64,000 nucleotides of DNA from NORP240 sp965222175. GTDB taxonomy: Bacteria; Pseudomonadota; Gammaproteobacteria; Pseudomonadales; Pseudohongiellaceae. The notes under the pieces were generated by a model. That model saw nothing but the letters and a program-made list of their open reading frames with translations. It was not told the DNA's origin and did not search any database. Where the stretch lies: contig OZ244938.1 in the NCBI GenBank assembly GCA_965222175.1, positions 4,402,001 to 4,466,000 of the forward strand, written 5' to 3'. The position numbers were made by a program, and so were the translations under genes. Below are positions 24,755-33,073 of the stretch, piece by piece (positions within the stretch are counted from its first letter, which is position 1; every line of letters starts with the position of its first letter).

Positions 24755-26892
24755 GGCAGATCCATCCCCAGGTACCGGGCAACCCGAAAACCGACATTGT
24801 CCCGGGCATCGCTGCCAAAATCCCGGAATGACAGGCGCAGCTCCGTGATGGAACCGTTGGACCAGCTGGAGCCCCTGATGGTGTGATATTGACCGGATTC
24901 CGGCCCCAAGGGATCGGTTTCGACACCCCCGCCCAGGGACCCCACGGCGCCGTAGAAGTCGTGAACCCATTCGGCGACATTACCCGTCATATCGTAAACA
25001 CCATGGTAGTTGGCCTCGAACTCACCGACGGGAGCGGTCACCGTGTATCCGTCAGCGTATTCCATGACGATTTCACCGAGAATTGATCGTGCCGAACTGT
25101 CTGCTATGTTGCCTGGCCTGCCCACCGGTGGCAGCCGGTCTCCCCACGCAAACCGCAGTTCGTCCTCCCCATCGGTAGTCCGTGCAATCCAGGCCCACTC
25201 CGCCTCGGTCGGCAGGCGATACCCGGTGGCATCCGCATTGAATCCCACTACTGAGCCCTGCTCCACCTGGTAAAACAAGGGCAGGCCTTCCTGTTCACTC
25301 AGCCAGTTACAGTACAGGGCCGCGTCCTGCCAGCTGACGTTGACCACCGGCTGGGAATTCAGGCCCAGTGCCTGTCCCTGAAAGGTGCCCGATTCATGGT
25401 CAGGCCTGAAACGCTTGAATGCTTCATTGGTCACTTCGTGCAAGCCGAAGTAGAACGGTTTGTCCAGGTTGATTTCACGCAGGGTCTCGTTGGGCCGTCG
25501 TCCGGCTTCCCGCCGTGATGCCCCCATGGTGAAGCGCCCGGCGTTGAACAGCTTGAGCGTCTGACCGGCAACGGTGGTAATCAACGGCTTGATCTGTTCC
25601 CTGCGCTGCTGTTCCAGTGACTTCAGGGTGACCCGGATTGCCTGGTCAAGGCCCGGCCGGGAGGTAAACTCGGTGGTGTAAGGCACATAGCCCTGTTTGC
25701 GGATTTCGATCTGTTGACTGGCGGCCATGAGCTCCAGGGTCTGGTTGGCCAGGCCCCGGTATTCACCATTGATATACAGCTCGGCATCCTCCGGAACAGC
25801 GGCAATCTCGACACTGGCCAGCACCGGCTCCAGGTTGAGGGTAACCGCCGACTCCTGGTCAGGTGCCGTGGTGATGGTCCGGCTGGCCTCGCTGTATCCG
25901 GCCTTGAACAGGGTGACCCGGTGCTGCTCACCCGGTGGCAGGGCAACCTCAAGGGGTGTCTGTCCCTTGAACTCACCGTCGATAGTCACACTGGCATTAC
26001 TGGGATTTGACCGGATGAATACCAGCCCGTCCGCCGGTTCCAGGGCAACCCGGGGAATCACCTGGTCCTCTCCCGCAGTAACCGACAGCCTTTCCTGCCA
26101 GGCCTTGTGACCGGTCAGTTTCAGCGTCAGCTCGCGCTGCCCCTGCAGAATTTCGGCATTGATCGGCGTCGTCCCCAGGGATTCACCGTCCACCAGTACC
26201 TCTGCGCCGGGAGGCTCACTGGTGAGGCTGACCACGGCCCAGGCAGGCTCCAGATCGACCTCGAAACGCTCCCGGACCTCTCTGCCGGTGACCGTAATCC
26301 GTTCCGTATGGGGCAGGTAGCGGTCCCGACTCACTACCAGCTCGTGTTCGCCGGCTTCAATTTCCGCGTCCACCAGGGGAGTTGTGCCAATGTCTACGCC
26401 ATCGATCCGTACCCGGGCGCCCTCCAGTCCCAGAGATTCTATGGTCACCAGGCCCGGCAATTTCTGCAATTCCACCGGGTGGGTCTGGGAGGGTTCATCG
26501 GTAACGAACAGCCGGGTGTCCAGGTCATGATACCCGGGGTTGGTAAGGTACAGGTCATAGACGCCTTCACGAATCAGGTAGCGTTGTCCCATGCGGACCG
26601 CCGGACCCCCTTCGATGGTGATCTGCGCCGTGATGGGCTCCACTTCAATGAATACCGATTTCGCCGTGAGGATATACCAGGCCGTGAAACCGGACCCGGC
26701 AAAGAATAAGACAAGAAACAGGTGCAGCCAGCCAAACTTAAGCGCAAAGGATTTTCCGGTGTCGCCACCCGGATCGAAATCTATGGGAACAATCTGCTCC
26801 GCCTGCCCGTCGCCGCTGTTCAGGTTCACCCCGTTTCGGGAATCGCCGGGGCCGGGTGACCCGTTGTGCAGCCTGTCGTCGTTGCTGGCCAT
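24751..26892 (-). CDS. Membrane protein with PEGA repeats and a C-terminal FGE/SUMF1-like domain
   Basis: A 713-residue protein; ATG 26892 is preferred over an upstream start because it lies 4 bp after the preceding stop. Residues 1–53 are cytoplasmic and hydrophilic, and one membrane helix spans about 55–75. The periplasmic part holds about four or five PEGA-type beta domains (repeated pattern …G..VTIDGE..GTTPL…GEH.V…GY…). Residues about 440–713 form a formylglycine-generating-enzyme fold with GYRLPTEAEWAWIAR and NVAEWVHD. The catalytic cysteines of true FGE are absent: the region RGSSWSNGSITELRLSFRD has Ser instead. It is likely a binding rather than catalytic module, perhaps contacting cell-wall or protein partners. 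Confidence 0.78.
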   Translation of the reverse strand: MASNDDRLHNGSPGPGDSRNGVNLNSGDGQAEQIVPIDFDPGGDTGKSFALKFGWLHLFLVLFFAGSGFTAWYILTAKSVFIEVEPITAQITIEGGPAVRMGQRYLIREGVYDLYLTNPGYHDLDTRLFVTDEPSQTHPVELQKLPGLVTIESLGLEGARVRIDGVDIGTTPLVDAEIEAGEHELVVSRDRYLPHTERITVTGREVRERFEVDLEPAWAVVSLTSEPPGAEVLVDGESLGTTPINAEILQGQRELTLKLTGHKAWQERLSVTAGEDQVIPRVALEPADGLVFIRSNPSNASVTIDGEFKGQTPLEVALPPGEQHRVTLFKAGYSEASRTITTAPDQESAVTLNLEPVLASVEIAAVPEDAELYINGEYRGLANQTLELMAASQQIEIRKQGYVPYTTEFTSRPGLDQAIRVTLKSLEQQRREQIKPLITTVAGQTLKLFNAGRFTMGASRREAGRRPNETLREINLDKPFYFGLHEVTNEAFKRFRPDHESGTFQGQALGLNSQPVVNVSWQDAALYCNWLSEQEGLPLFYQVEQGSVVGFNADATGYRLPTEAEWAWIARTTDGEDELRFAWGDRLPPVGRPGNIADSSARSILGEIVMEYADGYTVTAPVGEFEANYHGVYDMTGNVAEWVHDFYGAVGSLGGGVETDPLGPESGQYHTIRGSSWSNGSITELRLSFRDFGSDARDNVGFRVARYLGMDLP

Positions 26893-26896
26893 GGCA

Positions 26897-28438
26897 TCAA
26901 CGACCCCGGCTCGCCACGATGGGCTCGTCACACCTGACCACCACGGCTTCCGGAGTCTGACCAAAGCCCACCATGAACTCCTGACGGACGTCCCGGTAAC
27001 CCTCGCGAATCCCTACCGCCACGTATCGACCGGGCTTGAGATCAAGGGTGGTGGATTCGAATGTACCGAGCTCGGCATGGCGCAACAGGGTAACCTGCGT
27101 CGCGTTGTCGGAGACAAAACTTACCGACACCGGGACCTGGGAGTTTTCCAACAGGGCCTGCAGCCGGTCCAGCTGATCAAGCAGCCGGCTACCCGGGTTT
27201 TCGATGGCCCGCCCCGTGAAGTAGACGTCCAGGGTCTGCTGGTAAACCTCGTTATCGGCGAAGCGGTCGGGGTTGGCGATTGCTCCCTGGAGTAACTGGT
27301 CCAGGCGGAGACGCTTGGACGCATAGTCAAGGCCCCGCTGGGCGAACAGCAGATTGGCATCGATTTCGAGAACACTCTGGTATGCGGTTACCGCCTGTTG
27401 CCACTGTTCGGCATTTTCTGCCGTGACGGCCTCGGCCCGCAGCCGCTCGATTTCCACCCGGGCCACTTCATCCCGGGTCTGCTGGATTGCCGCTTCCGCC
27501 TGGTTTCGGTTGATGCCCAGGGCAGCGGCACGCTGAAACGCTTCGATAGCCCGCTGCGGCTGGTCATTCTGCAGCAGGTTGAAGCCCTCGGACATTACCC
27601 GGGCAAAGCGGTTCTCCAGAAGCTGCCGGTCGACCTGTTCGGACAGCTCCCTGGCGGTCCGGTTCAGGGGATCCAGATTCAGCGCCGACCGGTACAGCCC
27701 GAGGGCGTCCTCCAGCTGTCCGGCGGCGCGCTGCTGATCGGCCTGGGCCAGGATCCCGTTGACTTCGTCCAGGGTGCCGGCACGCTCAAGGCCGACCATC
27801 GCCGGTTCGCTTTCCGGGTCCAGCTGCAGGGCAATGGTGAACTTTTCCAGTGCCAACGCGGAATCACCGGCCTCCAGGGCAGCCTCACCGGCTGTCAGCT
27901 GCTGCGCCAGGACCTGGGGAACCCTGGCCAGAAGATTCTGCAATCCTTCCAGCCCCTCTTCGTAACGGTCCCGGGCGCCGATAAAGTCCTGCTCCAGGTA
28001 GGCCTCGTCACCCAGCTGCGCCAGGGAAAGTGCCGCCTGGTAGCTTTCCTGACCCCAGGACGAGACACCCCTGTCGTCCAGTTCGGCCTGGGATTCCAGC
28101 AGTTCTGCCAGTACATCCTGGGCCGCCTTCCGCTGAATGGCACGCTGGGCCTCGGTAAACGGCGAGACTGAATTGGCCGCCGGTCGGGACGATGTTGCCG
28201 GAGTAGAGGGTGGGGCGGCGACCTGCACTCGCCTTTCTAGTGGAAGTTCGTACTCACTAACCAGCGCCGGCAGAACGAAAATTACGGCCAGGGCAACCAC
28301 AACCAGTCCGCCCAGCCCAAGCCACAGCCAGATAGAAGGCCTGGCCTCCCGGGTGACAGCAGGTGCGGCGTTCAGTGCCGGAGAATTGCCGGCGTCGAAT
28401 TCCACCGGCTCTATCTTGTCGATGTCTTTGTCAGGCAT
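26897..28438 (-). CDS. Single-pass membrane TPR protein with PEGA-like C-terminal domain
   Basis: A 513-residue protein with a cytoplasmic N-terminal tail (1–35), one membrane helix (about 36–59) and a long periplasmic region. Residues about 95–400 are helical repeats of TPR type (for example LEAGDSALALEKFTIALQLDPESEPA and QLEDALGLYRSALNLDPLNRTA). The last 90 residues (VPVSVSFVSDNATQVTLLRH…LKPGRYVAVGIREGYRDV) form a PEGA-like beta domain. The topology matches the neighbouring PEGA–FGE protein, and their genes are adjacent (4-bp spacing), so the two may form a complex. TPRs suggest a scaffold. I do not recognise an orthologue of known function. Confidence 0.72.
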   Translation of the reverse strand: MPDKDIDKIEPVEFDAGNSPALNAAPAVTREARPSIWLWLGLGGLVVVALAVIFVLPALVSEYELPLERRVQVAAPPSTPATSSRPAANSVSPFTEAQRAIQRKAAQDVLAELLESQAELDDRGVSSWGQESYQAALSLAQLGDEAYLEQDFIGARDRYEEGLEGLQNLLARVPQVLAQQLTAGEAALEAGDSALALEKFTIALQLDPESEPAMVGLERAGTLDEVNGILAQADQQRAAGQLEDALGLYRSALNLDPLNRTARELSEQVDRQLLENRFARVMSEGFNLLQNDQPQRAIEAFQRAAALGINRNQAEAAIQQTRDEVARVEIERLRAEAVTAENAEQWQQAVTAYQSVLEIDANLLFAQRGLDYASKRLRLDQLLQGAIANPDRFADNEVYQQTLDVYFTGRAIENPGSRLLDQLDRLQALLENSQVPVSVSFVSDNATQVTLLRHAELGTFESTTLDLKPGRYVAVGIREGYRDVRQEFMVGFGQTPEAVVVRCDEPIVASRGR

Positions 28439-28495
28439 AGGGCTTCTGTTACGAAGAACTCATTCGATCAGGAAATAAAGCTGAAGATAACGCCG

Positions 28496-29668
28496 CTATT
28501 GTATACCTGCTTCCGTGGCGTAGATATCCGCCAGTATCTCTTTCCACTGGCCGTACTGTTCTTCCACATTGCCCGTCAGCGTGACCGTCCGGTCCTCCAG
28601 GTTGATGACCTTGGGAGCAACCTCGCTTTCCAGGGACTGGCCCAGTTCTTCCAGTGCGGCGACGTGAATCTGAGCTTCGGCACGCTTGTCAAACCCGCTT
28701 TTAATCAGGTAGGCACCCGCGCCGACGCCTACGGCGCCGCCGGTCTGGGCGGTGTAGTTACCACTGGTGGCGGCGGCAATACCACCGATTACCGCTGCCG
28801 TGCCGGCAATGAACCGGCGTCGCGCCGACTGCCGCAATTCCCGCAGCGTGATGGTTTCAAAATAACTCTGCTCCCGCCACGAATCATAGGGCAACCGCAT
28901 TTGACGACTGAACGTTGCGTAGTAGTCCTGCACCGTGTCAATGAACATGAAATCGCGTTCCCGGATGTCTTTGATGCGCTCCATGGTGGGATCGTTTTCG
29001 GCAGGCAACCGGCTCAGCTGGAAGTAACCGTTACGATCCTGGGTGACGTAGTCATCGAATACGTCCGGGGCGAAGCGCTGGGCAAACAGCATCTCCGATA
29101 TTTTCCGCAACTCGGTAATGCGGGTTCCGGTCAGGTTTTCCTGGCGGTAACGCAACAGGTCATTGGCGATGTTGTTGTAAATTACCTGGAAAGGATCTGC
29201 CAGACTGCGCTGGGTGGGATCGTAGCTGAACTGGCTGATCACCTCGTTGTATTCCTTGGAATACCACTCGCGCCCGCTTGAATCCCGGACATTGACGCGA
29301 ACAGTCATTTCCTCCCCGTTGGATTGCAGGATTGTGCCCGACAACACCACGTCCATGGGGCTGCTGTTGTTCGGCATAACCCTGACCACGCCCCAGTTCC
29401 CCGATCGTTGCAGGGTGTCCGACAGCAGGTAAGCCGAGTATCGTGCTTCAGCGACCCTGATCTGACCATTGACGGTCTCTTCCTCACCCCGTTCGATTTC
29501 ATCGATACCGGGATCGAACACCATTACGCCGACATCCATCAACATTTCTTCAGGTAAGTACTCACTGTCCTGAATAACGGGCGTATATGTGGTCGACTTC
29601 ACTACATGCGATGAGCATGCACTGATAATCAAGCCGGCGAGTAATGCCGCAAATACTCTGAGAGTCAT
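28496..29668 (-). CDS. Predicted lipoprotein with C-terminal Gly/Ala-rich hydrophobic hairpin
   Basis: A 390-residue protein with lipobox GLIISAC (Cys18). I prefer ATG 29668 (AGGAG 11 nt upstream) to the GTG at 29680, which overlaps the previous stop but has no room for a ribosome site. Residues about 35–180 resemble a FlgO/LpoB-like beta-alpha periplasmic lipoprotein fold (VGVMVFDPGIDEI…DVVLSGTILQSNGEEMTV), but this is uncertain. Near residues 285–315 a Gly/Ala-rich hydrophobic stretch (FIAGTAAVIGGIAAATSG…GGAVGVGAGAYLI) could insert into a membrane. The tail contains a coiled-coil-like segment. Likely an outer-membrane-anchored partner of the cluster. Confidence 0.6.
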   Translation of the reverse strand: MTLRVFAALLAGLIISACSSHVVKSTTYTPVIQDSEYLPEEMLMDVGVMVFDPGIDEIERGEEETVNGQIRVAEARYSAYLLSDTLQRSGNWGVVRVMPNNSSPMDVVLSGTILQSNGEEMTVRVNVRDSSGREWYSKEYNEVISQFSYDPTQRSLADPFQVIYNNIANDLLRYRQENLTGTRITELRKISEMLFAQRFAPDVFDDYVTQDRNGYFQLSRLPAENDPTMERIKDIRERDFMFIDTVQDYYATFSRQMRLPYDSWREQSYFETITLRELRQSARRRFIAGTAAVIGGIAAATSGNYTAQTGGAVGVGAGAYLIKSGFDKRAEAQIHVAALEELGQSLESEVAPKVINLEDRTVTLTGNVEEQYGQWKEILADIYATEAGIQ

Positions 29669-29676
29669 GCTATTTA

Positions 29677-30879
29677 TCACTCCTGCTCACTGATTCCTGT
29701 GTACTTCCGATACTCGTCCCAAAGCGCTTCTCTAAGCTCGGGATCGGGTTCCCGCATGGCAGCTTCGCGAAGCTGGCGGGCGACTACGTCATCATCTCTG
29801 CCGCTGGGAATATCTTCCGGAGGCGGAAAGGTTTCACCCGGCGGTGGACTGGAACTTGCCGAGGGGAACGAGCCCACCGGTACGCCCGTCTGCTGGCCGC
29901 CGTCTCCCGGCATGGTCTGCGGCTGACCGGCCGATCCGGATCCGCCGGCAGAAGCGATTTCGCCGGCACTTCCCTGGCTACCCGGGGTACGCTCGACCTC
30001 TGCCTGGGCACGCTCCCGTTCACCCAGGATCAATCCGTCAAACACTTCGTAGCCGCGGTTCAACTGCCCGTCCAGAACTCGCGCACGCTCGGCGGCGGTC
30101 ATGGTGCCACCGCCACCGGGCTGCCCGACCTCGTCACCGGAGCCACCCAGCACCCCGGCGGGTAGCGTGTCCAGACTGTAATCGCCGCCACCGGCGGCGG
30201 TCTGGCCACCCAGACCGCCCGGTCCACCAGCATTGATATCTCCTGCGGAACCATCCCGCTGGCCATTGCTGGTGCCGGTACCATCAGTCCCATCGCTGCC
30301 AGCGCTGCCGGAACGCGACTCATAGCCGGGGGACCCGGGGCTTCCAGCCTGGCTCCCACTCCCCGATGCCCCCGCAGTCTCGGCACCTGGCTGACTGCCT
30401 GCGCGGGCACCATCGGCAGTGTCCTGTCCCTGGCTGCCGGAGGACTGACCCTGTTCAGGTGCACCCTGGGACGATGACGACCCGTCTGCCACTGAAGGAA
30501 AGCTGGCGGTACTGCCTGCCGAACTGGCGTCGGCAGGGGAGCTGCCGGACGCGCCGGACGACGAACTGGTAGCCGATGGGAGGCTGGAGGACGAGCCCGG
30601 TTGCGAACTGGGCGTCGACGGAAAACTGCTGGCAGAGCTGCTTGACGGGCTGCTTGACGAACTGCTGGAACTGCTCGACGAGCTGCTTGATGAACTGCTG
30701 GAACTGCTCGAGGAGCTGCTGGAGCTGCTGGAAGAACTGCTCGACGACGAACTGGACGCCGGCGGCATGGGTGGCGTGCTCTGGGAACTGGACGATTGCG
30801 ATGACTGACAGGCAGTCAATACCGCGGCAATACCTATGGCCAGTAGTGTATCCCTGTGTCTGCTGATTACTCTGTTCAT
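29677..30879 (-). CDS. Serine-rich, Gly-rich lipoprotein with short conserved-looking tail
   Basis: A 400-residue protein with lipobox AVLTAC (Cys24). Residues 42–77 are an uninterrupted run of 36 serines, followed by about 200 residues of low-complexity Ser/Gly/Pro/Gln. A small ordered block with MTAAERARVLDGQLNRGYE follows, and the last 35 residues, REPDPELREALWDEYRKYTGI, look helical. The architecture is that of a lipidated tether: anchor, long flexible linker, terminal binding helix. It may reach across the periplasm from the outer membrane. Its stop lies 9 bp before the next start. No enzyme motif is present. The exact repeat number may vary by slippage. Confidence 0.55.
   Translation of the reverse strand: MNRVISRHRDTLLAIGIAAVLTACQSSQSSSSQSTPPMPPASSSSSSSSSSSSSSSSSSSSSSSSSSSSSSSSSSSSPSSSSASSFPSTPSSQPGSSSSLPSATSSSSGASGSSPADASSAGSTASFPSVADGSSSSQGAPEQGQSSGSQGQDTADGARAGSQPGAETAGASGSGSQAGSPGSPGYESRSGSAGSDGTDGTGTSNGQRDGSAGDINAGGPGGLGGQTAAGGGDYSLDTLPAGVLGGSGDEVGQPGGGGTMTAAERARVLDGQLNRGYEVFDGLILGERERAQAEVERTPGSQGSAGEIASAGGSGSAGQPQTMPGDGGQQTGVPVGSFPSASSSPPPGETFPPPEDIPSGRDDDVVARQLREAAMREPDPELREALWDEYRKYTGISEQE
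30649..30756 (-). repeat. Tandem serine-codon tract (36 codons)
   Basis: 108 bp of AGC/AGT/TCG/TCA/TCC codons encode the 36-Ser run. Inside it, blocks of about 30 bp recur almost exactly (units beginning TCGAGCAGTTCCAGCAGTTC, with single third-base changes), pointing to growth by slippage or unequal recombination followed by drift. Codons are mixed rather than a pure trinucleotide repeat. Confidence 0.8.
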
Positions 30880-30902
30880 TTCACTGTCTCTGTGAGCAAT
30901 GC

Positions 30903-30919
30903 TTAAGAAACCTCTGATT
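30903..30919. repeat. Dispersed repeat copy upstream of the serine-rich lipoprotein gene
   Basis: TTAAGAAACCTCTGATT matches the consensus TTAAGGAACCTCTGATT with one difference. It lies about 25 bp upstream of the cluster's first start codon, one of the few copies on the 5′ side of a gene. Confidence 0.7.
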
Positions 30920-31527
30920 TACTTATAATTGACGGTTAACCTGCGTCTTTTCAACCGTTTTTCCTGTTTTCCTTACTTTATCCTTGCTCTTGTCCGTTCT
31001 TTTGTCCTTACCTTCCCGGTTTTACCAACGATTGCGGCGTGATTCGGTTTCAACCCTCAGTATCCTGCTTACTCTTAACTCCTAACTCTTAAGAGCACAT
31101 TCTGTGCCTGAAATTGATGCTGTTTCCTTTTTTGCCCGTTCTAGCCTGACCATCGGTGATTTTCGTGTTGCCGACGAATTCCGATCCGGGCAAGGTCGGA
31201 ATTCCCGCTTAACAACGGCGACGGCCAACCTGCCTGGTGACCGGTCCTAAAGTGAGACCCTGAATCAGGGTAATAATTTCCCGGGGTCACCCTTCGTTTC
31301 GCCGCATGCTTCCCACCGTCAACCAGCAGCAGTTGGGTGTGGACGCCATGAACTGGCTCACAGGCAATATACGTTGGTGAAATGGCGTCCGGACCTGTCC
31401 TGCCGCCTTCGGCAAAGGGCTGAGCCAGAATTATTGTACAGGCCTTGCATTCACCCCCTGTGTTCGCGATCACACCTGACTGACACAACCGAATCACAGA
31501 GTTAACAGGTTTACGCTGAACCTATGC

Positions 31528-31559
31528 TTAAGGAACCTCTTATTAATGCAGAGGATCCT
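31528..31559. repeat. Dispersed repeat copy with inverted partner
   Basis: TTAAGGAACCTCT (31528–31540) is followed by AGAGGATCCT (31550–31559). The inner 10 bp pair with one mismatch around a 9-nt loop. It lies about 35 bp after the stop of the minus-strand TPR/TonB-like gene. Confidence 0.7.
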
Positions 31560-31595
31560 CAACAATAAATCAAGCAGACTGGTGTTACCAGAAGT

Positions 31596-33044
31596 TCAGT
31601 AAACGAATCGATACCTGAAGCGATTACCTTCACTGCGGACCATTTCGCCATTCTCGACGATGGGCCTGAACGTCGTGGCACGGACCTTGCGACGCAGGGA
31701 ACTCAGCACCCGGCTGTCCACCAGGCTTTCATCGGTAAGAATAGCCAGGTCGGTGACGGCACCATAGGCAGATACCGCGAATTCGACATCGACGAAACCG
31801 ATTTTCCTGGCTTCCTGTTCTCTGCTGCTCACTGCGGAGCTGATAAAGATAGTCTCGATTTCATCGGAAAACGTCGGCAACGGCATTACCTTGCCAAACA
31901 CCTCGCGGATCAGTTCATCGCCATTTTCCTGGGCTGCCAGAACGCCGTAGGCTTCCGCATACAGCGTCTCCGCAGTCCTGCGGCGATCGAACAGCAGGTA
32001 CCAGTCTCCCAGGTGATTGAGGGCGGCGGCGTATTCCGTTGTCAGCCTGTCCTCTTCCCCGAACGAGTCCACGATCAGTTGCAGTGCATCCAGTCCTTCT
32101 TCGTAGCCCTCGATAAAGGCCGGACTGAATGTGCGGGACTGATCGGGATAGCGCTCCTCGATGATGCGGTATTCCGGCTGCGATGCCTCGGCGACCAGTC
32201 CCTGGTAGCGAGCCACCAAGTATGCCGTGCCGGCGGTATCCCTCAAGTAGCGAAAATAGCGTTCGTCTCCGCTTCCGAAGTGGGTACTTACTATCGTCGA
32301 AGCAATTCTATACAGGCGAAGCGCGCTGATAAGATTGAGACCCTGCTGATCGCCCCAACGTGCGTTGAAAACACTCAGCTTCCAGCGGGCCAACCGATCC
32401 AGTACCGGCAGCATGCGCGGATCATCCAGGCCGAAAGCCTTGCGATGGGTGTAGTACAGGTATTCCTGGTACCGATCAGCGCTTTGCCAGTCTCCCAGGG
32501 CCACGTAATTGTCAATCAGCCTTTCCACGGTGGGGATGTGTTCCAGGCTATCCAGTCCCAGGTTGACACGACTGACATGAATAGCCCGCTCGTAGGCATC
32601 CACGGCCTCCTGATACGCGCCTTGGCCGGAATAAAGTTCCGCCATGGCGACCAGGTTTTCCGCCAGGCCAAGGTCCCAGGCGCCGCCCTCGAATTCGATC
32701 GCGCTGATGGATTGCTGGACGCTCTCGAGACTTTGCAGCTGGCGCTCAAAACCCCCGGACGGCGCTGTCTCCCTGCGGGCCTGGCCGTGCATTCCGGACC
32801 AGTCTGGATCCATGTCCGTCGTCAACGCCACCGGTGCATCGAATATCAACGTTTCGTAAATCGACGGTTGTGGCGCCTCAGCGGAACCGGCACGGTCACT
32901 TTCCGTTGCCGGCCGGCCTGCATCCGACAGCGGGGGCGTTTCATCCTCCTCGAAACTGCCGGACTGCCCATAGCCAGGCAATGCCCACACCAGCAGCAAC
33001 AAGGCTAACCGCCAGACCTTCTGTATTTCAGACAGTTTGTTCAT
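31596..33044 (-). CDS. Exported TPR protein with TonB-C-like terminal domain
   Basis: A 482-residue protein with an N-terminal signal sequence (LALLLLVWALPGYG). Residues about 105–390 are helical TPR-like repeats (LAENLVAMAELYSGQGAYQEA…VDAYERAI). The last 85 residues (GFVDVEFAVSAYGAVTDLAIL…VRATTFRPIVENGEMV) resemble the C-terminal beta domain of TonB-family proteins, which here would be periplasmic and detached from a TonB membrane helix. It follows the HyuA-like gene by 29 bp. It could be a partner of the TolQ/VWA cluster downstream, but a 716-bp gap and repeats separate them. Confidence 0.65.
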   Translation of the reverse strand: MNKLSEIQKVWRLALLLLVWALPGYGQSGSFEEDETPPLSDAGRPATESDRAGSAEAPQPSIYETLIFDAPVALTTDMDPDWSGMHGQARRETAPSGGFERQLQSLESVQQSISAIEFEGGAWDLGLAENLVAMAELYSGQGAYQEAVDAYERAIHVSRVNLGLDSLEHIPTVERLIDNYVALGDWQSADRYQEYLYYTHRKAFGLDDPRMLPVLDRLARWKLSVFNARWGDQQGLNLISALRLYRIASTIVSTHFGSGDERYFRYLRDTAGTAYLVARYQGLVAEASQPEYRIIEERYPDQSRTFSPAFIEGYEEGLDALQLIVDSFGEEDRLTTEYAAALNHLGDWYLLFDRRRTAETLYAEAYGVLAAQENGDELIREVFGKVMPLPTFSDEIETIFISSAVSSREQEARKIGFVDVEFAVSAYGAVTDLAILTDESLVDSRVLSSLRRKVRATTFRPIVENGEMVRSEGNRFRYRFVY

Positions 33045-33073
33045 AGGTAAACCAGTAAGCTACCAGCAACGCC

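Larger units (their letters stand above)
30880..31595. other. 716-bp intergenic region between the cluster and the TPR/TonB-like gene
   Basis: No convincing gene. Copies of the dispersed repeat lie near both ends (30903–30919 and 31528–31559). Bases about 30945–31020 are nearly all pyrimidine on the plus strand, so the leader of the minus-strand cluster would be purine-rich with several AGGA-like words. A 118-codon minus-strand frame at 31141–31497 has no recognisable features. The promoter of the cluster probably lies here, but no standard −35/−10 pair stands out. Confidence 0.45.

Noticed and set aside
30649..30756. Repetitive tract considered as a CRISPR-like array
   Set aside because: The repeats are in-frame serine codons inside a lipoprotein gene, with no spacers and no cas genes.
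20001..30879. Zorya-type anti-phage defence system
   Set aside because: The channel-plus-stator pair is reminiscent of ZorA/ZorB, but there is no ZorC, helicase or nuclease gene, and the exported proteins and lipoproteins point to an envelope role.
31141..31497. 118-codon minus-strand open frame in the 716-bp spacer
   Set aside because: No signal, domain or ribosome site. Composition does not suggest coding, though a small unknown gene cannot be excluded.
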